Positions 24,191 to 35,869 of a stretch of 64,000 bases of DNA are shown in pieces. The translations under genes and the position numbers were made by a program. Position 1 is the first letter of the stretch. Every line of letters begins with the position of its first letter. The notes below the pieces were generated by a model. That model saw nothing but the letters and a program-made list of their open reading frames with translations. It did not search any database and was not told the origin of the DNA. Source of the stretch: Salticus scenicus (taxonomy: Eukaryota; Arthropoda; Arachnida; Araneae; Salticidae); contig OZ005649.1 of the NCBI GenBank assembly GCA_963930645.1, positions 79,852,626-79,916,625 on the forward strand, in the 5' to 3' direction.

Positions 24191-24388
24191 TGTTAGGGCA
24201 AGTAGTCTTCTCACAATTACTAAATATTAAGTGGCATCAGGTACACTTTTTTTGCACCCACAAGTGAGGCAAGGCAAAAATTCATTATTAGAGAATAATA
24301 CGTTGACCGGTAAGCGTCAAATCTCTAACTCAAAGAAACAATAATAAAATAATTTCTGTTATTAATGGTCCGTCATTTATAGTTAACA
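24191..24388 (+). repeat. 5' LTR of a BEL/Pao retrotransposon (198 bp)
   Basis: It starts TGTTAGGGCA and ends GTTAACA, so it is TG...CA bounded. It matches a second copy (29243-29405 plus 31009-31044) along its length, including AGAGAATAATACGTTGACCG and GGTAAGCGTCAAAT. A few bases after the end comes AGTGGTCCATCAAGCCGG, in the position of a primer-binding site. The gag start follows at 24426. Confidence 0.75.
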
Positions 24389-24425
24389 CAAGTGGTCCAT
24401 CAAGCCGGAGAGATAACGCGATAAT

Positions 24426-24972
24426 GGAGACTACCGAAAATATGAAATTAAAACAATTAAACAGAATTCAAAGTCAAATCAAAACAAAAGTTACAAAAAT
24501 TAACAGTTTTGTAAGGGAATTCAAGGGTGTCTCAGGATTCTAAAATAGACAGAATTACTATAGAAAAATGATTAAACGTTATCACTGAATTGAAAGATGA
24601 AATTGGTGCATTATTTAAAAAAGACATTCAAATGAATCCTGAAGAAGAAGAAACTTCATCCAGTATTGAAACAGCTTTTTTTTTTGGCTTTGAAGATCAA
24701 AGATCCGCTTTATGGGTAAGTTTTAAATTTTTACTTTCTGAAATAAATGTAATAGAGTACAATGATTCTTTAAATAATGAAAATAAGAGCAATTCTCCAT
24801 CATATAATTCATATAGTGAACTTCCGCAAATTCCGTTATCGGTATTTAGTGGAAAAATAGAAGAATATCCAGCATTTATATTAAAATTTAAAAATATAAT
24901 CGAAAAAAAAAATGCTAACTTAAATAATGAAGAAAAGTAATTTTATTTAAAGGCTTCGTTAAGCGAGGATAT
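24426..24972 (+). pseudogene. gag: BEL/Pao gag, N-terminal part, truncated by a tandem array
   Basis: From ATG 24426 the frame reads METTENMKLKQLNRIQSQIK and then TKINSFVREF before a stop. Translation continues at 24590 with MKDEIGALFKKD and, near 24826, LPQIPLSVFSGKIEEYPAFI. This is the conserved LPxLPLPxFSGxxxEWxxF motif of BEL/Pao gag (DUF1759). It continues through NNEEK, a stop, and FYLKASLSEDI. The homology ends at about 24972, where sequence identical to a monomer of the downstream array begins. Gag packages the element RNA; this copy has at least two stops and lacks everything downstream. Possible further gag/protease sequence beyond the array (27950-28300) is too weak to join. Confidence 0.8.
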
Positions 24973-27510
24973 ATTCAGTTATATAAAGAGCTATTAATAA
25001 ATATTTGCTAAAATTGCACTTTCGTTTACATTATGCGTTTTTAACACTTTATAACATTTTTAACACTTTCCAACAAGGTTTAAAAATGTTAATGACTTTG
25101 GTTTGTCTGTCTGTCTGTCCGCGCTCGAACTCCCGTAAATATTTGTGGAATTTCTTGAAACTGATATATGTTATTCAAGTTCACTATCGGATGTTCCCTG
25201 TAGAAAATTGAGTGTATACCTTTACTGGTTTGTATACAGGGACACCCGAAAGTATTTCAAAGCATTGGGTTCTATGAGAAGTATTTCTATAAATCATATT
25301 TTCATACCTTTACTGTACACATATCTTAATGAAATTGAAATATGTGTTTCCAGTTCACTATGGGATGTTTCCTGTATAAAATGATTAAATACCACCACTG
25401 ATTTATATACAGGGGCACCCGAAAGTATTTCAAAGCATTGTGTTCTATGCGAGGTATTTCCATAAATTTACTGTACACATATGTTAATGAAATTGAAACA
25501 TGTTATTCAAGTTCACTATTGGATGTTCCCTGTATAAAATGGATTAAATACCATCACTCTTTTATATACAAGGATACCCAAAAGTATTCTAAAGCATTGC
25601 GTTCTACGCGAGATATTTCTATAAATCAAATTTTAATATCTTTACTTTCCACGAAGTTTTAAGAATTTGAAATATGTTATTTATATGCACAAAAGAATTA
25701 ATTGCATAAAATATAGCATTATTAGCATTAGATTTACAGGGTAACACAATAATATTCTGTTATATTAAGAGCTATTAATAAAAATTTGCTGTAATTCTTT
25801 TTTCGTTTACATTAAGCGTTTTTAACCCTTTCTAACATTTTTTAAATGTGAATATGATATCAATATGTGTATCTGTCCGTCTAGCCGCGCCCTAACTCCC
25901 GTAAATATTTATAGAATTTTTTGAAACTTATATATGTTATTCATGTTCACTATCGGATGTTCCCTATTGAAAATGGAGTTTATATCTCTGCCAGTTTGTG
26001 TACAGGGACACCTGGAAGTATTTCAAAGAATTGTGTTCTATGAGAGGTATTTCTATAAACCATATTTTCATACCTTTACTGTACAATGTCTTCATGAAAT
26101 TGAAATATGTTATTCAATTTCACTATCGGATGTTTCCTGTATAAAATAGATTACATACTACCACTAGTTTATGTACAGAGACACTCAAAAGTACTCCAAA
26201 GCATTGCATCCTTGGTGAGATATTTCTATAAATCAAATTTTAATAACTTTACTTTCCAGGAAGTTTTAGAAAATTGAAATATGTTATTTATATGCACAAA
26301 AGAATGCTTTGCATAGAATATAGCGTAGTTACCATTAGATTTACAGGGTTACACAAAAATATTCAGTTATATTAAAATCTATTTATAAAAAAATATTAGA
26401 ATTGTACTTTCGTTTACATTAAGCGTTTTTGACACTTTCTATCATTTTTTTTTTTACTGTGAATATAATTTCAATTTGTGTATCTGTCTGACTGTTCTTC
26501 TATCCGTCTGTCTGATTTTCTGCGCTCTAATTTCCGTAAATATTTATGGAATTTCTTTAAACCTATGTATGTTATTCAAGTTCACTATGGAATGTTCCCT
26601 ATTGAAAATGGAATGACTACCTCTTCTGGTTTGTGTACAGGGATACCCAAAATATTTGAAAGCATTGTGTTCTATGAGAGGAGTTTCTCTAAACCATATT
26701 TTAATACCTTTAATGTATAGAAACTTTAATGAAATTTTAATATGTTATTCAGTTCCTTATCGGATGTTTCCTATGTAAAATTGAGTACATTTCTAACTGG
26801 TTTGTGTACAGGGGCACTTGGAAGTATTCCAAAGCATTGTGTTCTATGACAGTTATTTTTATAAACTAAATTTCAATAATTTTATTTTCCACAAAGCTTA
26901 ATGTAATTGAAATAAATTATTCGTATGCACAAAAGAGTGTGTCTTCTATGTAATACAGTTAGCATTAGATTTACAGGGCCACACAAAAATAATCAGTTAC
27001 ATTACGAGCTATTAATAAAAAATTGCTGGAATTGCACTTTTGTTTACATGAGCGTTTTAACACTTTCTTATAATTTTAGTGGGAATATGATTTCAATTTT
27101 TGAATCTGTCTGTCCGATTGTCTACCTTTCTATCTGTTTGTCTCCGGCTCCTGTCACCGTGAATATTTTGAGAATTTTTAAAAAAAATGATATACTCGAG
27201 TTCCCTGTGGAATGTTCCCTATTTAAAATGTCATTAACAGGTGCTGTACAACTAGTTTGGTTACAGGGAAACAACAACAACAACTAGAAAAAAGCCAATA
27301 TATTACGTTTAAGACAGATTTTTTTTTTAGTTATATTTAAAAATCTTTCTACTATAAAAATCAAAAAAATCATTGACATGTATTATTAATATTCTAAAAT
27401 ATTGTTTTGTATAGATATGATATGCTTAACTTTCAGATTTACAGGGCTACAGTAAAATATTCAGAGAGATTATGAGCTGTAATTATAATCTAACGGCTGC
27501 ATTTTCTTTT
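24972..27510 (+). repeat. Ordered tandem array A: leader, microsatellite and three monomer types
   Basis: Twelve copies of a core starting TACAGGG lie near 25235, 25409, 25568, 25736, 26002, 26174, 26343, 26637, 26808, 26972, 27262 and 27441. Spacing is about 159-179 bp inside a block and 266-294 bp across a block boundary. Each block opens with a leader: CGTTTACATTAAGCG, a foldback (TAACATTTTTAA with TTAAAAATGTTA at 25052-25091 in block 1), and a TCTG/TCCG microsatellite. CTCTAACTCCCGTAAATATT follows, then three or four monomers of distinct type, the last of type TTACAGGGT.ACACAAAA. Blocks start near 25023, 25804, 26411 and 27041. Nothing codes. Open frames rich in S, V, C and P come from the microsatellite. 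Confidence 0.9.
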
Positions 27511-28950
27511 GCGTTAAGCCTTTTTAACACTTTCCAAAATGCCTAAGAGTAATTTTAAAATCAATTAGTCTATCTGTATGTTTTTCACTCCTTCTGTCTG
27601 TTGTGAAATAACGTAGGCAAAGAATATTAAAAGTTATTCGATACAACAACTGCGTTCAGTTGGAAAATGTTATTAATCAATGGTACTGAATGATTTTTCT
27701 TTCTTGTTTAAGTTATTAAAAGAAGGTATAATTTAAAACTCACAACGAGTGTTTCTTTTTTCAAAACGGTGCCTTTGGTTACCCAGTCACCGCAACAGAT
27801 AAATTTCAAGATTTTAATGTATCAAACTCGGAACAACTCGCCGAACTAGTTTTAAATGAAAAGAAATTCGCTTCGAGCGTACGGTGATAATTTTGAACGG
27901 TGATAATTTTGAAACTTCGTAAAATAACTTCAATCCAGATGTAAAAGCAGCCGAAACCAATACGGAACTCAAGGTGAAGACTATATCATTAACCAGAGAT
28001 AAAATCCAAAAATGTGTGTCAATCAACAAAAAACAATATAAGAATCTTCCACTTCATAATCAATCTCTGTTATGAATGATAATATTTCATTAAATGACAT
28101 GAAAGAGGTGAAAAACCGGCCCCCCTCCACTGAAGTGTCTCTAAAGAACACTTCAAACTGTTCTTACTCAAAACCCTTTTTACGTTCATGCAGACAATCG
28201 AACAGTATACGTATATGGATTAATGATAAATTTATCATGGATAAAATCTTTTTTAATAAGTCTCATATTCAACAAACTAATTAAAATTTCATTCTGGACA
28301 GATCCTTTCCTTTTAGCATCTGACATTTCTATGTTAACTTACGATTTTTTTGACACAAAAACTCAAATTGAAAAGATTTTAAACATCAATATCACTAATT
28401 TTTGTCATATCTTAGCTTTATTTGCAGATTAGGAGATAAAGACAGACGTCAAGCGTTTGATAAGGCAAATATTAATTAATGATATAGCAAACACAAGGGT
28501 AACCTTGATTATTTACATTTACTCATTTTTTACGTACATATTTACTCATTCTGTTCTAATGTTTTATTTTTGCTTATTTATTTATTTGTTTATTTTTATT
28601 TATTTATGCAATGCTTACTGTTCTTATTTGTATGTAATCTTAAAAAATCAGTTTATATATATACATATATATTATAAAAGAAAGAAAATAAAATAAAGAA
28701 AATCGTAAATAAAAGTTAAAAATACCTTTTTATTATAAACATTTATACAAATCCAGAACTCTAACATTTGAAAAAAAAATGTGTGTGATACATTTTTGAT
28801 ATAATTATAATTTCTGTTGACATATAATCATCATTCATTAATTCAAATCACCTTAATTTGGGAAAAAAAAAATTATATTTTTATGGTTTATATTATTCAC
28901 ATTCTTGAGATAACATGCATATTTTGAAAAATAAGGTTTAACATGCGTAG

Positions 28951-28988
<38 letters not shown>

Positions 28989-29242
28989 CATGCTCATAAG
29001 ACCGATTTGTTTACATAGTATTTTATGTGTTGGTAAATTACTTTTCTTTATATTATGTGTTATGTGCATAATGTAATGTATATAAAACGTACCGGAACGC
29101 AACTTTAAGTGTGATTTATGTGTTATTTTGGTTGCAAAATATATTATTTATAATTATTATTGTATCATGAAATATTCATATCACATTCATATAATTCATA
29201 ATGTATATCATTCTTGAAATTTAAAAATTTCAAGGGCGCGTA
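27511..29242. other. AT-rich DNA with an unrecognised open stretch and possible gag/protease remnant
   Basis: At about 27753-27884 the plus strand is open for over 40 codons (FQNGAFGYPVTATDKFQDFN...), with a codon bias less AT-driven than its surroundings. I do not recognise it. Around 28030-28170, CKK-like and HNQSL residues precede a Ser/Thr-rich stretch (MKEVKNRPPSTEVSLKNTS), which would suit the end of a BEL/Pao gag, but this is weak. A (TA)n tract lies at 28951-28986. Confidence 0.3.
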
Positions 29243-31044
29243 TGTTATGGCATTTCTCCCTCTCACAATTACATATATTCAGTGGCATCATGTATTCCCT
29301 TTGTTACGCCCTCTAGAGAGGCAATATAAAAATTCATTAGCAGAGAATAATACGTTGACCGGTAAGCGTCAAATGTCTAGCTCAAAGAAACATAAATAAA
29401 AATAATTGACGATATGCCAGTTGCAGCCTCTCTGTTGAGACCCAAAAAGATTTTGGGTTCCGCCTGTTTGTATGTTTGTCCGTCTGTCTGTCGCGCGATA
29501 GCGGCCGCAAAAATCACGCTATTGACTTTCAATTTAATACACATGTTCATGAGCCCTATGGAATTAGCTGTATTGTTCACGGTGTGTATTCCATTTGCCG
29601 CTCGTGTACAGGGGCACGCCAAATTGTTTCTTACATTACGGCCTATGGGAATAATTTGTATGTACAGCGATAGCGGCCGCAAAAAGCACGCTATTGACAT
29701 GCTATTTGGTACAAATGTGTATGAGCCACATAGAATTAGCTGTATAATTTTTGGATGACAATTGTAGTTGTATGTTTGTAGTTGATGTACAGCGACACTC
29801 TAAAATATTTCTTACCATTACGGCCTATGGGTAGAATTTGTATGTACCGCAATGGCGGCCGCAAAAATCCTTCGATTGACGTGCAAATTGGCACACACGT
29901 TCCAGCTTTCCATATAAGTAGCTGTATAATTTTTATTGCTATATTGTTTATAAACTGTGTACAGGGACACGCCAAAATTCATAACATTACGGCGTATGGG
30001 ATGAATTTCGTTTAAACGCATTTTAATATCATTACTTTGCAATGAAGAAAATGAAACTAGCGTACGTGAGTAAGATGCTTAAACTTATGTTGTTTGAAGG
30101 ACCTTACAAAAGTGTTCTGACAATGCCACGTAGTCATCCAAATTATGTCAAATTCCGAACAATTATTCATGAAAAACGTAGAATAAGCTGAATAGTTTTT
30201 ACTAATTTATACAATGTTTATGGTTCGCTTACAGAGACACACAAAATAATTTCGTAATATTAGAGCGTATGTAAAAATTTTTATCTAAGCACACGTTAAT
30301 GCGTTAATGCTGCATTGAACATAATGGAATTAACATACATTATTAAGATGCTTAAAAGCATGTTTACTCTAAAAAAAAGGCATATGTGTAGACTAAATAA
30401 TTTATTTATGATACTACACAAAATTATTCCAATGACGTACTGTAATCATCGAAATGAGTTTAACTTAGTTTGAAAGATTAGTGAGTTAGAATTAATTAGG
30501 CGTATTCTTATTATTGGGGTGTATAATAACTGTGGCTCCTTTTCCGGAATACATAAAATAATTTCGTACTATTACGGTCTACAGTCGGTATTTTGTAAAA
30601 GTGAATTTTGACATGGTTACACCCCATTTAAATATAATGAAATTTTATTAGAATTTTAAAAGCATATTTTTCTGTTGAAAATTGGGTAATTAGTTTGTTA
30701 CACAAAATAATTACGATATACTATGAAAATTTTTCACATAAAATTTGGTACATATATTTATGAATTTCAGGAAAATAATAAAAAACTGTCAGTTATTAAG
30801 ATTACGTGCATATGATATATAGATAGTTATAGAAATAGAGATACAGTTGGGGGGGAGGGGTTCAGCCCCCTCACTAACGTATTTGTTTATGTCGAAAGTC
30901 AGTCGAATCAATATATTTATTATATAATGAGAAATAAATAAAAATGACCTGCTGAATAATGTGTGATGCAAATAAGACGTCGAGGTTCGTCATCTGCAGA
31001 TCCACTAGTTTCTGTTACTAATGGTCTATCATTTATACTTAACA
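29243..31044 (+). repeat. BEL/Pao solo LTR split by an insertion
   Basis: The left part (29243-29405) matches 24191-24359 and the right part (31009-31044) matches the remaining 24360-24388 region (TTTCTGTTA(C/T)TAATGG..CATTTATA.TTAACA). The two parts add up to 199 bp against 198 bp in the intact LTR. No internal BEL/Pao sequence adjoins either end, so this was a solo LTR before the 29406-31008 element landed in it. Confidence 0.8.
29406..31008 (+). mobile_element. Helitron/HINE-like element with tandem monomers (array C), 1603 bp
   Basis: The insertion interrupts an LTR between AATAA and TTTCTG and ends GATCCACTAG|T, which fits a Helitron 3' junction without target duplication. Its 5' end (TTGACG) is not the canonical TC. 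Order of parts: foldback ACCCAAAA-AGA-TTTTGGGT, TCCG/TCTG microsatellite ending 29492, and a GCGATAGCGGCCGC motif. That motif recurs at ~171-173 bp (29495, 29667, 29849), giving three NotI-type octamers. Cores starting TACAG.G(A/G)CAC follow at 29608, 29789, 29961 and 30231, then degenerate copies. A G-run/C-run foldback lies at 30848-30872, then a 136-nt AT-rich tail to CTAG. No protein is encoded. Confidence 0.65.
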
Positions 31045-32015
31045 ATGCGTTTATGTCTTTTATCAATAAATTTTTAAATCAAATGATTATAAAAAACTGT
31101 CACATATTCTATTTTGAATGTACATAATATGGTTATAACATTTTTAAATCAATTCTAAAACATGTAACGTTAAGAAGATAGTTCTGGCAAAACTTTATTT
31201 ACTTATTTATTTGCTTTTATTGTTTTAACCAGATATCAGCAGGGAAGCCCAATTTATTGTTTAAATAGAAATCATGTCTTCATAATATTTTATTGATATC
31301 AGTAAGTTAGAAAGAAAGGTTTTCCTTACACAGAAGAAAAAAACGGCACAAAGTCCACATTCAATATTCTGAATGCATATAATGAAGAAATATATCTTGT
31401 TAAATTTTAGCAATATCTGTAAAAGAAACAAAAAAAAGAGAAAAAAGTAAAAGGAAGAAATGAAGAAAAGAAGAAAAATATAATAAAATTCAAATGTTAC
31501 AATCTACGTAATAAAAAAAAAGTGCAAATTCAATTTTCGGAATGTATATAATATGGAATTTCTGCTGGAACATTCTTTTTAAGATTGATAAGTTTCAACA
31601 AGTGGTGTAGGGGATTTATTTACTTTTAATTTGGAAAAATGTTCGATAATTTCTTTAAAATATTGAGAAATATTTCAAATTATTAATTTTACTACATTAT
31701 TTCTCTGACATTCATTACTCTACTTTTTCTTGATTATTTTTAATCTATGTCAGAGCACATTTGTGAGTTTATATTGTGTGCAAAATCTTTAAGGTCAGAA
31801 AAAGTAACTTACGGAAAAAGAGTCTTTTTGACAGAAAAAAACAATCTTATTGAATATCTATGATTGAAACATCAGATCGTTCATATGTAACGTTTATCTT
31901 TCAGTTTTAAAAATCATAATATAGACATCAACTGTTGCTTTTAAGTATTTTGGTAAAAAAACTAATCATATAAAAAACTTTATTTAATCCTGTTGGAAAC
32001 TTTAGTGCAAATAGA

Positions 32016-32047
<32 letters not shown>

Positions 32048-32328
32048 AAAGAAAGAAAGAAAAATAAAGAAAAAAGGAAAAAACCTAGTTTTTAATAACT
32101 GGAGGGGATTTTATTATTTTTATTAAATTTAAATGCCCTGTACGTACCAATGCTATTTCTTAGATTTTTCCTTTAGTTAACGAAATTAACAATACTTTTA
32201 AGTTTTATTATTTTTTTACACATTCTTTATTTTTCCTGACTTTAAATAATGTATAAGAAGTCTTGATATACTCACCTATACATTATTGAATAATAAAAAA
32301 AAATTGTATACGACTAAAATTATATATA
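31045..32328. other. AT-rich non-coding DNA
   Basis: Contains (TTA)n and (TA)n near 32021-32047 and A/G-rich simple sequence near 32049-32090. No gene is supported. Confidence 0.5.
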
Positions 32329-32495
32329 CATTCGAACCTTGTTAACGTGAATCTAAAACTGATTAAAAAAAATTAGTTCATGTTTTCAGACGTACATGCT
32401 ATCAATAACTCAAAAATAATCTTCTTGTCGAAGGTGAAAAAGGTCATGTTAAAAGTAATTCACGTTAAATGTGTTCGCTTTAACGAGGTTTTACT
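32329..32495. mobile_element. Small pogo/Tigger-like MITE
   Basis: The left end reads ATTCGAACCTTGTTAACGTG and the right end, reverse-complemented, AGTAAAACCTCGTTAAAGCG, then AACGTGAATT in both arms. The AACCTCGTTAA core resembles pogo/Tigger terminal repeats. Both sides lie in TA-rich sequence. At ~167 bp it has no coding capacity. Assignment rests on end similarity only. Confidence 0.45.
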
Positions 32496-33027
32496 ATATA
32501 TATATATATATACACATAATATTCTATCTCTATCTCATTTAATTTCATTTCAGGGTAATTTTTCTTGTAGGTTTGTGCTATAGATTGTTATTTTGCTAAA
32601 ATGCATATCAATTACAAAAAACCTACAGTTCTTTGCTCAATGTTATGAGGATAGCACTTGAAAACGTCTTGCTACCATAATGCTACAGCATTATGAGCTT
32701 ATAAGCTAAAATTCAGTCATGTTCTGTTTTGGTCCGAAATTCTTTTGATCATCTCAACATTAATAGGTTCATTTCATTATATAGTTTTCCTTTTTCCCCT
32801 TAAAATAGTATCCAAGATTCAACCTTCTTTTCTTCAGAATCTAATTACACGGTACTATTTGAATTTTCAACAGGTATTGTAGTCTAATAAATTAAAGTAA
32901 GTACTAATATTAATCTTAAAAAATATATCAATTTAAGATTTCTAGTTACTTTGTTCGGCCTGTTTCTTTGGTGAATTATTTGACTGACTATTCTTCGTTA
33001 TCTTTCTTTTATTTTATTATCAAAAGG

Positions 33028-33087
<60 letters not shown>

Positions 33088-34457
33088 TTGTTTTTTTATT
33101 TATCAAAATAACTGCATTATAAATTTGAAACGAAAATATTAGTTTTCAATTATATCATGAGACTTTATATTTACTTGAGTTAATTCCATAAATTCACTGC
33201 AATTTTAATTTCAAAATTTTAATTAATTTTGGGTGTTTTAAATAAGAGGGGAAAATGTATTTAAAAAATAACATATCTTATTTTTTAACTATTGTAATAA
33301 AAAAAAAAATAGCATCTGCTAAACTCATTACTCTAAAACAAAGAATAAAATTACAGACGGAATCCAACCAAAACTATTTTAAATACCAAAGTCAAATTTG
33401 CGTGTCCGACGTAAATAATGTTCCACAATTTTACATATTGTTAATCAATGATAACTCTTTACATAAGGGCGTGTTTAATGTTAAAGCAATAATAGTTTCA
33501 GCATGTTGAAGGAAATCAAGTAATATATCATCATGTAACGTGAAACACGCAATCCAATTTTCATCTACCGTGAAATTGGTCGTGTTTCAAAAGATTTCAC
33601 AATCTTAGGCCGTTTTTTCATAATCACTGCATCTATTGAATTACAAAAAGAATGGGGTGTGTCAACAAAAGGGTTACTAGTGATATTTAAATATTACGAC
33701 TGTGATTGTAAAAATATTAATAAATGTGTTTCCTTTATATTTATGTCAATTTATGTAGACATGTTAACCGGAAATTTTAAACCAACTTAATTTGTATAAA
33801 ATATATTGTACCTAATAGTTAAACAACATTAAAAGTTAATTATATTTTTTCTGAGCATATATTGCTCATAATAGATATTATTCATAATAGATTTAACTGA
33901 TGAAATCCTGTAAATTACTTCAATAAATGCGACATAAATTTCCTTTACGTATGTATCTTTAAAAACAAATTTAAAATTTACTTAATTTTTTATGTCAAAT
34001 TTTCTACTTAATTTTCCTATTTTGTATAAAATATTTTACGATAATATAAAGATATATTGATTTTATTCTAAAATATAAAACTTTCAGAAACTTTCTTCTT
34101 TATATGATATATTTTTGGAGATTTTATTTTTCATATTGGACCCAATAATTATAATTCCATAAATATTCTAATGAGCCGAAATATTGTATTTTTCTACTTA
34201 AAAAAATGGTTCACTTATTTTGGTTAGTTTATAAAAATGTTTATTATTATCTTCATTTTATTACCATTAAATTTTCATATCATTTTTGGTCATAAATTAA
34301 GCTTATAAAGGGAAAAACGCAAATTCTTTGTTTCAAAATAATTGTAAATATTGCCCTTAAAAGGATTATGATTGCAACACGAATATTTCTAATGAATAAT
34401 TATTCAAAAAAAAAAAAAAATGTTATTGTGAAGATATATGTTTAGTGTTGTTAATCT

Positions 34458-34506
<49 letters not shown>

Positions 34507-34717
34507 CAAGACAAATAAATGTATGTATATATATTGCGTGAAACAGTTTATGCTAAATTAAAATTATTTATAAATATGTCTGCAAAACATTATATAAAGA
34601 ACTGAGATTGTTCCTCTCATCTTAATAATCTGACAATATATAATAATAAATATTTTATAAAACATAAACCAATGCATATAGCAAACCTTTTTCAGCACTA
34701 CAGACAAATGCATTTTT

Positions 34718-34758
<41 letters not shown>

Positions 34759-35272
34759 GGAAACTTAAAAAATATCGTGCGTTTTAACTGTTTTTTTTCT
34801 AAAGTTGAAAGCGTGATAAAAAAATAAATGAATTTAAAGAAAATATCTGAATATATTGAATAACGCATTGCAGTAATCAAAGCAATTTCTTTTCTTTTGT
34901 AAAGAAATATTGCACCATATTTATTTTTTAACAGTTTATTAAAATACGGTCGTGGTTGTGAAGAGCTTTAAACACCATGAGCTTATCTTCATGGTGCTGT
35001 CCTTCGAGGAATGATATAGATAAGAAGATTTAGCATACGATTCATCAGCACGCAGGGCAAATAAGAAGTTCACTACTATCTACTAAAAACGTCTGATGCA
35101 AAATCAATATTGTGTCTAACAAAAACATTGGTCAGTACTGTTTTATTTTTATTTATTTATTTAATTTATTTAATAAAAAGAAAAAAAAAACTTTGATGCT
35201 TATACTTGCAATAAATGTCGTCTCGAATGAGTCATATTCGATAATTTCACAGCAGCAACTCACACTTTTTTA
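32496..35272. other. AT-rich non-coding DNA with a compact hairpin
   Basis: A (TA)n tract of about 50 bp lies at 33033-33082 and A-runs of 30-40 bp lie near 34465-34502 and 34724-34757. A stem-loop lies at 33541-33589, where TGAAACACG pairs with CGTGTTTCA and CCAATTT with AAATTGG around a short loop. Open frame 33255-33509 (plus) has no recognisable domain. Confidence 0.45.
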
Positions 35273-35867
35273 CAGGGTGTCCAGAAAATGACTTACTGAT
35301 TTCAGAATTAAATATCTCGAAAGCAAAGGACAATTGAGGGATGAGACAAACTGTATAGTTATTAAGAAAGCTGTAAAAAATTGATACAGGAGTTTTAAAA
35401 TTAATAATAAAAATTGCCAGCAGGTGACGCTGTACACGATACAGGGTTATGGAAAATAAAATAAAAGCAGTTCTTCCGTAAGTAGTCCATAGAATCAACG
35501 CAAAATCTGTTCAAAATGTTGCACGCTAGCCATGCAAAGGTGGCGTAAAAGAACAAAATTTGTCATCACCCTCTCTAGTGTGTCACTGAAAATGGACTCA
35601 CAGAAAGAGGCCGCACTGAAGAGTGACTGAGAGGTCACACTGAAAGAGGCCGCACACATTGCCTCTTCAAGCTCGTCCAGTTTCTTGGATTCTTTTCGTA
35701 TTTTTTGCAGCACCATCTTTTGGCAACTTTTGTTACTATTTTTAAAATTCCTGTATCCGATTTTTACAGCTTTCGTAATAAATATACAGCTTGACTCATA
35801 CCTCTATTGTACTTTGTTTTCAAGATATTTAATTTTGAAATCAGTAAGTCCTTTTCTGGACACCCTG
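35273..35867 (-). mobile_element. Internally deleted mariner-like element (595 bp)
   Basis: The terminal inverted repeats start CAGGGTGTCCAGAAAA, run for about 140 bp and are flanked by TA (35271-35272 and 35868-35869). Shared landmarks are GACTTACTGATTTCA, ATTAAATATCT, GAAAGCTGTAAAAA and GATACAGGA. The minus-strand interior (35716-35495) encodes LERVMTNF and SVQHFEQIL, matching the C-terminal part of long-repeat mariner transposases, after an Ala/Ser-rich duplicated stretch. The catalytic domain is absent. The element could only be moved by a transposase from elsewhere. Confidence 0.75.
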
Positions 35868-35869
35868 TA

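Noticed and set aside
27753..28300. Continuation of BEL/Pao gag and protease after array A
   Set aside because: Only a possible knuckle-like patch and a Ser/Thr-rich stretch are seen; no Cys-His spacing or protease motif that I can defend.
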